From NCBI GenBank assembly GCA_026981655.1, contig JALSIJ010000046.1:31717-95716 (forward strand): 64,000 nucleotides of DNA, in the 5' to 3' direction. The notes below the pieces were generated by a model. The model saw only the letters and a list, made by a program, of their open reading frames with translations, was not told the origin of the DNA and made no database searches. This DNA is from Rhizobiaceae bacterium (GTDB taxonomy: Bacteria; Pseudomonadota; Alphaproteobacteria; Rhizobiales; Rhizobiaceae). A program made the translations under genes and the position numbers. Positions 39,656 to 48,349 of the stretch are shown in pieces; the first letter of the stretch is position 1; each line of letters starts with the position of its first letter.

Positions 39656-39855
39656 GTCTGATATTAGATATAAGTGCCATAATACACATTGCAGCACTTG
39701 AAAATAAACCAAACCAGCAATCAAAACTTGCAAATCTGGCGATTCGACATCACAATGATGCCACAATTGATATTGCGGTAATTGCCCCATAATGTTGGGA
39801 ATTTTGGGTTAATGGCACAATAAGCGCGATATACTGAATTTGGGAGAGTAATTCG

Positions 39856-40626
39856 ATGTTAATTTCTGCTTTTGTTCGCAAAACCGCAATCCTGTCTGTT
39901 CTTGGGGCAGCACTTATAGCAAGTGGCTGCACATCCAGCACAACGGGTTCATCCACTCATGGGGGAATGATTGCTTCGCAAATTGCTAATTCTCCATTTA
40001 GTGATCCAGGTTCGCGCGCGCGCAATCAAGCCTACGCCTCACGCCCGCAGCCACAGCAATTTGACTACAGTTCAATTTATGCCTCGACAGCCGATGGTGA
40101 TATTACCATTCAAGCCTTCGACTACAAAAAAATGAACAGCAAATATTTGCGCCAGCAAGTTCGCTATTTTGGTTCAGAAGCACCCGGTACAATCGTTGTC
40201 GATGTTTCCGGCCCGTTCCTGTATTTCGTGCAACCAAGAGGCATGGCAATGCGCTATGGTATTGCAGTTGGCAAAGAGGGCTTTGGCTGGACTGGCTCCG
40301 CAAATGTACAACGCAAAACAACCTGGCCCACCTGGACCCCGCCAGCAGAAATGATCCAACGCTCTCCCAAGCTTGCCAAATTTGCCCAAGGCATGCCCGG
40401 TGGGGCAGACAACCCCCTCGGCGCACGTGCAATTTATCTTTATAAAAACGGCAAAGATACATTGTACAGGATACACGGCACCACAAAACCATTCAGCATC
40501 GGCCGAAAAGCATCCAGTGGTTGCTTTAGAATGATCAATCAGGATGCCGCCGATCTTTATGCACGCGTGAGCCCTGGTGCCAATGTATTTGTTAAAGAAT
40601 ATTTGACTGAAATCGACACCAAATAA
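39856..40626 (+). CDS. L,D-transpeptidase lipoprotein (YkuD domain)
   Basis: A 256-residue envelope enzyme. The N-terminus is a lipoprotein signal with lipobox LIASGC, so it is anchored to a membrane by Cys25. The YkuD domain spans roughly residues 110-255 with the active site in IHGTTKPFSIGRKASSGCFR, where His and the Cys nucleophile are conserved. L,D-transpeptidases make 3-3 crosslinks in peptidoglycan or tether outer membrane proteins to it. GGGAG precedes the ATG. It is the first of the genes that separate the two halves of the AcpXL set. Confidence 0.93.
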   Translation: MLISAFVRKTAILSVLGAALIASGCTSSTTGSSTHGGMIASQIANSPFSDPGSRARNQAYASRPQPQQFDYSSIYASTADGDITIQAFDYKKMNSKYLRQQVRYFGSEAPGTIVVDVSGPFLYFVQPRGMAMRYGIAVGKEGFGWTGSANVQRKTTWPTWTPPAEMIQRSPKLAKFAQGMPGGADNPLGARAIYLYKNGKDTLYRIHGTTKPFSIGRKASSGCFRMINQDAADLYARVSPGANVFVKEYLTEIDTK

Positions 40627-40671
40627 TTACTTCGGCCATTTGACTGAGTAAAAATACCCGAAATTATTATT

Positions 40672-40710
40672 GAAAAGCGGTGGGCAGTAATGTTCGCCGT
40701 TTTCGTTTTT
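40672..40710 (+). terminator. terminator after the L,D-transpeptidase gene
   Basis: GAAAA(g)CGGTG and CGCCG-TTTTC form a 10-bp stem with one bulged G and one G-U pair, followed by GTTTTT. It lies about 45 bases after the stop codon. Confidence 0.65.
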
Positions 40711-40770
40711 AGTATCAAAACTAGAGCAAATTACCCGCCAGAAACCGGCTAACCATTACATAGAAGTAAT

Positions 40771-40801
40771 TTGACCCTCCAGTTACAGGAAGGATTATAT
40801 C
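40771..40801 (+). promoter_or_regulatory. CueR/MerR-type promoter of the multicopper oxidase
   Basis: TTGACC (40771-40776) and TATATC (40796-40801) are separated by 19 bases, the unusual long spacing of MerR-family promoters. The spacer holds the dyad ACCCTCC-N7-GGAAGGA, close to the CueR box ACCTTCC-N7-GGAAGGT. It lies 65 bases upstream of the oxidase start. This indicates induction by monovalent copper or a similar metal; no MerR-family gene lies in the window. Confidence 0.75.
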
Positions 40802-40865
40802 AGGATCAAATATACAGCATGAAAACTGTTACAATATAACCAACAAACACCAGCAGGAATCAATC

Positions 40866-42404
40866 ATGAGCGATAAGCAACCAGCTATACCAGTACTAAA
40901 ATACGCCACCCGCAGAACATTCCTGAAAAATACAGCCTTTGGTGGCATGGTTGCAGTTTCCGGAATTCTTGGATCTTCCCTCAGCGGATTTGGTCGCACC
41001 GCCCCCATTCACATAAACCCGCTGAAAATTCCACCACAGGAAAGCGGTACAAAAACAGGCACCACCACGGTCTACAATCTTAGTGTAGAAAACAGCACCA
41101 CAGAATTTGTAAATCAGATCAGAACATCAACCCGTGGTATTAATGGTTCCTATCTCGGCCCAACACTTCGGTTGAAAGACGGCGAAAACATCAAAATCAA
41201 TGTCAAGAATTCAATTGGTGAAACCACCACATTGCATTGGCATGGGCTTCACCTGCCGGCAAGCGAAGATGGCGGACCGCATCAGCCAATTCTAAATGGT
41301 GAAACCAGAGCATCCCAATTTCAGGTAAAACAAAAGGCTGCAAGTTTCTGGTACCATTCGCACCAATTGCACAAAACTGCGCCCCATGTTTGGCAGGGCC
41401 TTGCAGGCATGATCATCGTTGATGACGCAGAAAGCGATACGCTTGATCTGCCGCGCGAATATGGCGTTGATGACATACCCGTGGTGTTACAGGATCGAAT
41501 TTTCGCCAATGATGGGCAAATGTATTATGATCCATCCCGTCACGACCGAATGATGGGCATGGTCGGCAACATTGCTTTTGCCAATGGTACAATTTCAGCC
41601 TTTATTGAAGCCAAAACCAAATTAATACGGCTGCGCCTTTTAAACGGAGCAAATGCCAGCACCTATAATCTGGGTTTTAGCGACAATCGTCCCTTCGCCC
41701 AGATTGGCAGCGACGGCGGCTTGCTTGAAACCCCCTATCAAACCAACAATATTACTTTGTCCCCCGGCGAACGCGCTGAAATTGTGGTTGATGTGAGCGG
41801 CAATGAAAACTTCATTTTGCAAAGCCGTTCGTCCGGTGGGTCCGGCGGAATGGGCATGGGGATGATGCGCCGCGGCATGATGGGCGGTGGCGGCTCTGAG
41901 GCCTTCAATTTCCTTGAAATTCGCCCCTCAGAAAACCTGAAAGCATCTTCAACAATACCGGCAAAACTGACGACGATTGAGCGCCTTGCTCCTTCCAGTG
42001 CGGTTAACACAAGACGCTTCATGCTGGAAATGACAATGGGACCAATGATGATGTTGGGCTTCGGCAACTCACATACAATAAATAATCAGGCCATGAAAAT
42101 GAACCGGATTGACGCGGTGGTTGCTAAAAACTCAATCGAGATTTGGGAAATAGGCAATACATCACCAATACCCCATCCCTTCCACATCCATGATGTCCAG
42201 TTTCAAATATTGGATCGAGGCGGCAGGCCACCGCACCCGGGAGAACGCGGGTTAAAAGATACGGTGCTGGTTAACCCCAATGAGATGGTTCGCGTTATTG
42301 CCAAATTTTCTGAATATTCAGACCCGAATATACCCTATATGTATCATTGTCATATTCTGGAACATGAGGATGCGGGCATGATGGGACAATTCACCGTCGT
42401 TTGA
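40866..42404 (+). CDS. Tat-exported multicopper oxidase (CueO/CopA-like)
   Basis: A 512-residue periplasmic oxidase. A consensus twin-arginine motif RRTFLK lies at 16-21. Three cupredoxin domains supply the copper ligands: HWHG (124-127), YHSH (163-166), HPFHIH (near 438) and HCHILEHEDAGM (494-505), with Met505 as axial type 1 ligand. A Met/Gly-rich loop (GGMGMGMMRRGMMGG) lies near residue 330, like the copper-binding loop of CueO. It most likely oxidises Cu(I) to the less toxic Cu(II). The CueR-type promoter directly upstream supports this. It is convergent with the YdcF gene. Confidence 0.94.
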   Translation: MSDKQPAIPVLKYATRRTFLKNTAFGGMVAVSGILGSSLSGFGRTAPIHINPLKIPPQESGTKTGTTTVYNLSVENSTTEFVNQIRTSTRGINGSYLGPTLRLKDGENIKINVKNSIGETTTLHWHGLHLPASEDGGPHQPILNGETRASQFQVKQKAASFWYHSHQLHKTAPHVWQGLAGMIIVDDAESDTLDLPREYGVDDIPVVLQDRIFANDGQMYYDPSRHDRMMGMVGNIAFANGTISAFIEAKTKLIRLRLLNGANASTYNLGFSDNRPFAQIGSDGGLLETPYQTNNITLSPGERAEIVVDVSGNENFILQSRSSGGSGGMGMGMMRRGMMGGGGSEAFNFLEIRPSENLKASSTIPAKLTTIERLAPSSAVNTRRFMLEMTMGPMMMLGFGNSHTINNQAMKMNRIDAVVAKNSIEIWEIGNTSPIPHPFHIHDVQFQILDRGGRPPHPGERGLKDTVLVNPNEMVRVIAKFSEYSDPNIPYMYHCHILEHEDAGMMGQFTVV

Positions 42405-42416
42405 ATTTTTGGCCCA

Positions 42417-42447
42417 AAGATGCGAGCGGCCTGCCCGGTCGCATCTT
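42417..42447. terminator. bidirectional hairpin between the oxidase and YdcF genes
   Basis: AAGATGCGA (42417-42425) and TCGCATCTT (42439-42447) form a perfect 9-bp stem in the 50-base gap between two convergent genes. The flanking GGCCC and GGGCC add a second, longer pairing. T-runs are short. Confidence 0.7.
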
Positions 42448-42454
42448 CCCCCTG

Positions 42455-43267
42455 TTACCCAAAGGGCCAATCAAGCCGCCCCATCAGCCAATAGGCAATA
42501 ATTCCAAAATACTCTTTTAGAACCAGGTCGGCTTTTCCAAACTGCACAACGGCATTCCCAACCACGGAAAGATTACCAACATATTCCGCCCGATAATTCG
42601 TCGGAAATATATGAACTTCAAAACCAATTTTTTTAAAAATGGCCGCCGACCTGAAGGCATGATAAGCGGAAGTTACAACAATCCATTTTTCATCGGGCTT
42701 AGGATTAAGCAGCCGCTTTAAAAACACCGCATTCTCCCAGGTGTTTCGGGATTTGTTTTCGGCGATAATTGACTTTTTATCTCCATAAAGTGCTTTGGCA
42801 ATATTCTGCGCAACAAGGGTCTCCGGATCACGATTGACATTCCTTTTGGCGGGACCACCAGAATAAACCAGAGGAATATCGGGATATTTGTTGGATAACT
42901 CAAATGCCGCAATCAGACGCTCACCAGCATCAGACATCGCATATTTGATATTTCTCTGCCGGGTAATATGCGAGTTTAGCCCACCGCCAAGCACAATAAT
43001 ACCGGCGGGTTTTTCGGAAATTTCCGCAACATCGGCGCGGTTCTCCAAACTATAAAGAAGATAGTCTGGAATATTGGTAAACCCGAGCACAATCATTACA
43101 AATGCAGACAGCCCAATCAGCCCACCCCCAAAACGTTGCAATCTCGTGCTTTTTCGCGCAACAAGCCGGATTAGCATTCCGCCAATAATCATAAAAATCA
43201 CAAGATTAAGCGGGCGAAAAATCAACCAGAATATTTTAGATAATACAAATGCCAAATCAGGCTCCAC
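42455..43267 (-). CDS. YdcF-family (DUF218) membrane protein
   Basis: A 270-residue inner membrane protein with two N-terminal hydrophobic helices (about residues 10-30 and 45-63) and a DUF218 domain: AGIIVLGGGLN, ENKSRNTWENA and VVTSAYHAFRSA. The E. coli relative ElyC affects envelope carrier lipid metabolism, and SanA affects the permeability barrier, so an envelope role is plausible. The start is a GTG at 43267 without a clear ribosome site. Its strand is opposite to the surrounding genes. Confidence 0.85.
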   Translation of the reverse strand: MEPDLAFVLSKIFWLIFRPLNLVIFMIIGGMLIRLVARKSTRLQRFGGGLIGLSAFVMIVLGFTNIPDYLLYSLENRADVAEISEKPAGIIVLGGGLNSHITRQRNIKYAMSDAGERLIAAFELSNKYPDIPLVYSGGPAKRNVNRDPETLVAQNIAKALYGDKKSIIAENKSRNTWENAVFLKRLLNPKPDEKWIVVTSAYHAFRSAAIFKKIGFEVHIFPTNYRAEYVGNLSVVGNAVVQFGKADLVLKEYFGIIAYWLMGRLDWPFG

Positions 43268-43410
43268 AATTGATCATTGCTTAACTGCCAAGCTCTTATC
43301 AAACTTCCCAATCCAATCAACCAAATTATCGAGAACCTTTGCGCCAACACCGAATAACACGACGATTATTATTCACCTCTGGCATTGAATGAAAACATCG
43401 TATAAACCGC

Positions 43411-44472
43411 ATGAAACCTCAAATCACTGGAGTATCCAATCTCGTGCGTGCGCTTCAACTCATATCCGATAAGGACGTTAAAATTGTCGAAATCCCGGCA
43501 CCCGCTGAACCAGGTGAAGGCGAAGTACAGCTGCGTATAAAGGTTGTAGCACTCAATCACATTGATGTTTGGGGCTGGCGCGGCATGGCATTTGCCAAGC
43601 GCAAATTGCCGATGGCTGTCGGAGCGGAAGCCTCCGGCGAAGTTATCAAACTCGGCCCCGGCGTATCCGGGTTGAAAAGCGGACAGCTTGTCTCGATTTA
43701 CGGCGCACAAACCTGCGGATTGTGTGAGCCTTGCGTTGAGGGCCGTGACAATCTTTGCGAACATGTATCCGGCGTTCATGGCTTTCACATTGACGGCTTC
43801 GCCCGCGAAATTATCAACATGCCGGCGCGGCTTTTAGTGCCCGCCCCTCCAGGCGTTGACGATGTGGCGGCGGCCCTGGCACCCGTTACCTTTGGCACCG
43901 TTGAGCATATGCTTTTTGATAATGCAAAATTGAAATCAGGCGAAACAATCCTCATTCATGCTGGCGGCTCAGGCATTGGTTCGGCCGCCATACAGCTGGC
44001 AAAAAATATCGGTTGCACAATCATCACCACCGTTGGCAGTGATGAAAAAATCGAAAAGTGCAAAGAACTGGGTGCCGACCACGTAATTAACTATGTGGAT
44101 GATCGCTTTGAGGGCCGGGTTCGAAAAATCACCAAAAAACAGGGTGTTGACGTGGTGTTTGAACATGTTGGCGTCGACACCTGGCAGGGTTCGATGCTGT
44201 GCATGAAGCGCGGCGCCCGGCTTGTCACCTGCGGTTCCACCAGCGGTGTTTCAACCAGCATGAACCTAATGATGCTGTTCCAGCGACAATTGAAACTGCT
44301 GGGCTCGTTCGGCTGCCGCATGGAAAATATGGCTGACGCGATGCATAAAATGGCCAAGGGTCAGGTTGCTCCGGTTATCGACTGCGAAATTGAATTTGGG
44401 GATCTGGCACCTGCCCTTGAGCGCATGCAAAACCGCAAAGTGTTTGGCAAAATAATCATGCGCATGAGCTGA
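43411..44472 (+). CDS. zinc-binding alcohol dehydrogenase of the AcpXL set
   Basis: A 353-residue medium-chain dehydrogenase/quinone oxidoreductase. The catalytic-domain start EGEVQLRIKVVALNHIDVWGWRG, the structural zinc lobe CGLCEPCVEGRDNLC with four Cys, and the nucleotide-binding HAGGSGIGSAAIQLAK are visible. It precedes lpxXL by six bases, as the adh2XL gene does in rhizobia, and is probably part of long-chain acyl synthesis. Its exact reaction in that pathway is not settled. Confidence 0.85.
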   Translation: MKPQITGVSNLVRALQLISDKDVKIVEIPAPAEPGEGEVQLRIKVVALNHIDVWGWRGMAFAKRKLPMAVGAEASGEVIKLGPGVSGLKSGQLVSIYGAQTCGLCEPCVEGRDNLCEHVSGVHGFHIDGFAREIINMPARLLVPAPPGVDDVAAALAPVTFGTVEHMLFDNAKLKSGETILIHAGGSGIGSAAIQLAKNIGCTIITTVGSDEKIEKCKELGADHVINYVDDRFEGRVRKITKKQGVDVVFEHVGVDTWQGSMLCMKRGARLVTCGSTSGVSTSMNLMMLFQRQLKLLGSFGCRMENMADAMHKMAKGQVAPVIDCEIEFGDLAPALERMQNRKVFGKIIMRMS

Positions 44473-44478
44473 TTAAAA

Positions 44479-45438
44479 ATGAAATTCAAGCGCAACCCAA
44501 TCGTCGAACGCCTCTATTTAAAAACGAAGGATGTTACCGACTGGCTGATTGCCAAAACTCTCGGCGCTCTGCTCTACCTGCTAAAAAAACTTCCCGCACA
44601 ACGCTCGACCGAGCTGGCGGAAAAACTGTTCAAAAGCCTTGCCCTTTGGCTACCGCGCACCAGCCTTGCCCGGCGCAATATGACAATGGCCTTTCCGGAA
44701 AAATCACCTAAAGAGATCAACGACCTCATTGGTGAAATGTGGGGCAATTTTGGCCGCGCCATCGCTGAATATGTCTTTCTGGATCAGTTGTTCGATTTTG
44801 ACCCGGAAAACCCCGGCAATGGTTTGGTCGAGTTTTCCGGCATCAACAACTTTCTGGAAATTCGTGAAAATGATGGCCCGGTTATCATGTTTACCGGCCA
44901 TACCGGCAATTGGGAATTGCTCCCGATTGGGGCCGCAACTTTTGATCTGAATGTAACGGCACTCTTTCGCCCACCCAACAATAAATATTTGGCCAAGAAA
45001 GTGCTGCAAGCCCGACGCACAGCTATGGGGCATCTGGTGCCATCGCGCGCAGGCGCCGCATGGGCCTTGGCCGACATCATGGAAAAAGGCGGCACCGTTG
45101 GCCTGCTGGTCGATCAACATTTTACCCGCGGCCCGATGATCGAGTTTTTCGGCCAAAAGGCCCGTGCCAACCCACTCTTGCCAAAACTCGCCCGGCAGTT
45201 TGATTGTCCCATCTACCCTGCCCGCTGCATTCGCCTGCCCGGTGGGCGGTTTCGGGTTGAATTGCACGATGCGATTACGCTCCCCAAAAACGACAAAGGC
45301 GAGGTTGATATTGCCGCCTCCACCCAAATGATCAACACGATCATTGAAGGTTGGGTTCGAGAATATCCGGCCCAATGGCTATGGCTGCACAATCGCTGGC
45401 GCGGTGGTAAGATCAAAGATGAGGACCGGCGTAAATGA
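44479..45438 (+). CDS. lpxXL: lipid A very-long-chain acyltransferase LpxXL
   Basis: A 319-residue LpxL/HtrB-family acyltransferase that transfers the C28 acyl chain from AcpXL to lipid A at the inner membrane. The catalytic HX4E motif is in FTGHTGNWELLP near residue 139, and the downstream LLVDQHFTRG and RCIRLPGGRFRVEL stretches are typical. Its end overlaps mazG by four bases. It was assigned XL rather than LpxL because of the gene before it and the AcpXL set nearby. Confidence 0.88.
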   Translation: MKFKRNPIVERLYLKTKDVTDWLIAKTLGALLYLLKKLPAQRSTELAEKLFKSLALWLPRTSLARRNMTMAFPEKSPKEINDLIGEMWGNFGRAIAEYVFLDQLFDFDPENPGNGLVEFSGINNFLEIRENDGPVIMFTGHTGNWELLPIGAATFDLNVTALFRPPNNKYLAKKVLQARRTAMGHLVPSRAGAAWALADIMEKGGTVGLLVDQHFTRGPMIEFFGQKARANPLLPKLARQFDCPIYPARCIRLPGGRFRVELHDAITLPKNDKGEVDIAASTQMINTIIEGWVREYPAQWLWLHNRWRGGKIKDEDRRK

Positions 45439-46268
45439 CACCCTCAAAAGAGATAATACGGCTGATCCAAATAATGGCGGCCCTGCGCCACAAACAAACC
45501 GGCTGTCCGTGGGATGTGGAGCAGGATTTCAAATCCATCGCCCCCTATACGATCGAGGAGGCCTATGAGGTTGCCGATGCGATTGAGCGCGGCGATATGG
45601 AAAACCTGCGTGAAGAGCTGGGCGATTTACTTTTACAGGTCGTCTATCATGCCCGCATGGCGGAAGAACAAGGTCTGTTTGAATTTGGCGATGTGGTCGA
45701 AGCCATCACCGAGAAAATGATCCGCCGCCACCCGCATGTTTTTGGCGATGAGGAAGCCCGCAATGCCGGTATGGCCAAGGGTGCGTGGGAAAGAATTAAA
45801 GCCGAAGAAAAGCGCATCAAAACCGAGGCCCGCAAAAATTCAGGTCAAGAGGGGCAAAAGACCCAGAGCCTCATGAATGATATACCGGCAACCATGCCTG
45901 GCATTACAAGAGCGCTCAAAATCCAGCAAAAAGCCGCCCGCGTTGGCTTTGACTGGGAAAAATCGGCTGATGTAATGGCCAAGCTGAATGAAGAAATTGA
46001 CGAGGTGAAACAGGCAATTGCCAATGGCTCACCCGATCAGATTGAAGATGAGATTGGCGACGCATTCTTTGCACTTGTCAATCTCGCCCGCCATCACGGC
46101 ATCGACCCGGAGGCCGCCAGCCGCCGCACCAATCACAAATTCCTGACCCGCTTCGCCTTCATTGAAAAGTCGCTTGAGGCGCAGGGCCGCAGTCTGGATG
46201 ATTGCGATCTGGACGAGATGGAAACGCTTTGGCAACAGGCGAAAAAGCGAAATAATTCAGCCAAATAG
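45435..46268 (+). CDS. mazG: nucleoside triphosphate pyrophosphohydrolase MazG
   Basis: Hydrolyses nucleoside triphosphates to monophosphates and cleans damaged nucleotides. The 277-residue protein has two MazG domains: the first with CPWDVEQDFKSIAPYTIEEA and EELGDLLLQVVYHA, the second with KLNEEIDEVKQA and EDEIGDAFFALVNLARHH. A strong GAGGA site within the end of lpxXL drives its translation. No functional link to lipid A is known; the coupling is probably incidental. Confidence 0.95.
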   Translation: MTPSKEIIRLIQIMAALRHKQTGCPWDVEQDFKSIAPYTIEEAYEVADAIERGDMENLREELGDLLLQVVYHARMAEEQGLFEFGDVVEAITEKMIRRHPHVFGDEEARNAGMAKGAWERIKAEEKRIKTEARKNSGQEGQKTQSLMNDIPATMPGITRALKIQQKAARVGFDWEKSADVMAKLNEEIDEVKQAIANGSPDQIEDEIGDAFFALVNLARHHGIDPEAASRRTNHKFLTRFAFIEKSLEAQGRSLDDCDLDEMETLWQQAKKRNNSAK

Positions 46269-46278
46269 TGAGCGAAAA

Positions 46279-46308
46279 GCGAGCCGCCAGCGCACTGGCG
46301 CGCCTCGC
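46279..46308. terminator. hairpin between mazG and the AEP permease gene
   Basis: GCGAG and CTCGC enclose an inner GCCAG-CGCA-CTGGC stem in the 56-base gap between convergent genes. There is no T-run, so termination is not certain. Confidence 0.5.
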
Positions 46309-46324
46309 AAGCCGTGAGAGAAAA

Positions 46325-48349
46325 CTACCTGCTTCGCCAGGCCTGAGTTCGTTTCAGCACAAATTTTGAAATCACTAAATGAACAATACGCGCGCCCGCA
46401 TTGGTGTAGAATATCATCATGCCCATAGCGGCAGCTGGTGCCACATCGCCCGCATCATCCATGTTCAACACGGCAATGGCCGCAAGTGCGGTGCCGGATG
46501 AATAGAGAAACACAACGGCAGAAACCGTGGTCATCGCATTGACGAACAGATAGATCGAAATATCCAGAATGGCTGGCAGGCTGACCGGAACACTGACCCG
46601 CAAAAACAGTTTATAGAACGGCTGTTTCAATGATGAATTAACCGATTCAAATTCATTATCCATCTGCTTTAATGCGGTCACCGCAGTTAAATGCGAAACC
46701 GTGTAAAAATGGGTCACCGTACAAAGCACCAGAATAGCCATCGTTCCATAGATGAAATTCAGCGGGTTATCCGGATTGTTGAAAAAGAAGATATAGGCAA
46801 GCCCCAACACCATGCCGGGAATGGCCATCGGCAACATGGCAAGAAATTGAAACAGCGAGCGACCATATTTAAAGCCCTGAGTTTTTTCCACCATATAGGC
46901 ACCGATAAATACCACCACCGTGCCGAAAAAGGCGACAAGCCCAGCCATTTTAATCGAATTTCGATAGGCATCCCATCCGCCGCCATCCATCAAATCGAAG
47001 GCATAGTTTTTCAAACTCAAGCTCAAATCATAGGGCCAAAATTTAATCAACGCCGCATATTGGCAGACCCCCAAAATGCCAACTATAAAAATCGCAACCA
47101 GCGTGCAATAGGCAAATGAAAGCCGGTCAAACCGCGCATTTGGTGTCGGCTGATAGACGACAGACCGGGACGTTAACAAGGCGACCTGCTTGCGCTGCAC
47201 AATCCGGTCGATGCCAAAGGCAAACATCGCTGGCACCAAAAGCACCACCGATACCACTGCCCCCATTTCAAAATTCTGCTGGCCGATCACCTGTTTATAA
47301 ATATCAACCGCCAGCATATTAAACTGCCCGCCAATGACCTTTGGCAGGCCAAAATCAGTAATTACCAGATTAAATACAACAAATGCGGCCGAGATCAATC
47401 CATAGCGAGCACCGGGAATAGTGACCGTCCAAAAAGTTTTCCAAGGGCTGGCCCGCAGCGACACAGCCGCCTCATAAAGCCGTGCATCTGAAATCGCCAG
47501 CGCGGTTGAAATAATCAACATGGCATGCGGAAAAGTAAAAAACACCGAGCCGATAACAATGCCAATCGGCCCGTAAATACTTTCCCCCATCATGAAAGAC
47601 TTCAACATCCCCTGATTGCCAAACAGATAGACCAGCGCAATTCCAGGCAACAGCGAGGGCACCAAAATGGGGGCCATCGCAATAAGCCGGAATATGCCCT
47701 TAAACCGCATACAAGAACGGTTCAGCGAATAGGCAAAGGCAAAGGCCAACGTCACGGTAATGATGGTGCTGATTGCCGAAATCAGCAGTGAATTTTTGAT
47801 CGAATTCACCAACGCCGGGGTGGAGAAATAAGTGGAAAAATTGCTAAGCCCGGTCGAAGGCACCGGCCGCAAAACCACCCGCCGGAATTTGTTGGAATCA
47901 AGTTCCACCCAGTCCCGGCCAATATGGCGCTCAGACCCGATAAGATATACGGCCTTGTCCGATATGCCCCGGACCTTATAGCGTTTGGAGCTTCGAAAAG
48001 AAAACTTCGGGAAGAATTTCGTGACCGCCAATCGACCGCCAGAACCGGTACTTAGGTCACTTTCCTTATAAACCTTCAACTCATCATTGAGTGCTTTTGC
48101 CGAAAAAATATTACCGTCGAAAACACCCTTGTCGTCACTTACCTGAAATTCAAACTGAGTAAGATCGTAGGAATAGGTGGAAAAAGCCTTGGACAGCATC
48201 GCATAAAGCGGCAAAGCCAGCGCAATCACCAGATAGATGGCAATCATCGCAATAAACCCACGCATCATCCAGTCATCACGGCCCAATTTTGGCTTGATAC
48301 GAGCGGCCGGCATATCGTCGATTGTCAGCGCGTCTGCTTGCGTGCTCAT
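46325..48349 (-). CDS. 2-aminoethylphosphonate ABC transporter permease (two fused permease domains)
   Basis: A 674-residue inner membrane protein made of two BPD-type permease domains in one chain, with about 12 membrane helices. The EAA-loop sequences are visible as YEAAVSLRASPWKTFWTVTIPG in pieces (DARLYEAAVSLRASP) in the first half and VNSSLKQPFYKLFLRVSVP in the second. After the first helix comes an unusual periplasmic stretch of about 110 residues. It begins directly after the stop of the ATPase gene. Substrate assignment rests on the linked phnWAY genes and on family resemblance to FbpB/PhnV permeases. Confidence 0.86.
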   Translation of the reverse strand: MSTQADALTIDDMPAARIKPKLGRDDWMMRGFIAMIAIYLVIALALPLYAMLSKAFSTYSYDLTQFEFQVSDDKGVFDGNIFSAKALNDELKVYKESDLSTGSGGRLAVTKFFPKFSFRSSKRYKVRGISDKAVYLIGSERHIGRDWVELDSNKFRRVVLRPVPSTGLSNFSTYFSTPALVNSIKNSLLISAISTIITVTLAFAFAYSLNRSCMRFKGIFRLIAMAPILVPSLLPGIALVYLFGNQGMLKSFMMGESIYGPIGIVIGSVFFTFPHAMLIISTALAISDARLYEAAVSLRASPWKTFWTVTIPGARYGLISAAFVVFNLVITDFGLPKVIGGQFNMLAVDIYKQVIGQQNFEMGAVVSVVLLVPAMFAFGIDRIVQRKQVALLTSRSVVYQPTPNARFDRLSFAYCTLVAIFIVGILGVCQYAALIKFWPYDLSLSLKNYAFDLMDGGGWDAYRNSIKMAGLVAFFGTVVVFIGAYMVEKTQGFKYGRSLFQFLAMLPMAIPGMVLGLAYIFFFNNPDNPLNFIYGTMAILVLCTVTHFYTVSHLTAVTALKQMDNEFESVNSSLKQPFYKLFLRVSVPVSLPAILDISIYLFVNAMTTVSAVVFLYSSGTALAAIAVLNMDDAGDVAPAAAMGMMIFYTNAGARIVHLVISKFVLKRTQAWRSR

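Larger units (their letters stand above)
39285..39855. other. 571-base intergenic region rich in hairpins
   Basis: No gene is supported. It holds the inverted repeat CTAGAG...CTCTAG (39417-39451), a GC-rich island around 39530-39640 with nested hairpins, and an AT-rich end carrying the promoter and GGGAG ribosome site of the L,D-transpeptidase. A minus-strand reading of 68 codons across the island looks partly protein-like but has no ribosome site. Confidence 0.5.

Noticed and set aside
39600..39660. GGCTGCTTCC resembling part of a signal recognition particle RNA
   Set aside because: The conserved apical loop and the long pairing arms of 4.5S RNA are absent.
39483..39689. 68-codon minus-strand frame across the structured island, with a protein-like stretch
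   Set aside because: No ribosome site, and codon pattern follows nested palindromes; better explained as structured non-coding DNA.
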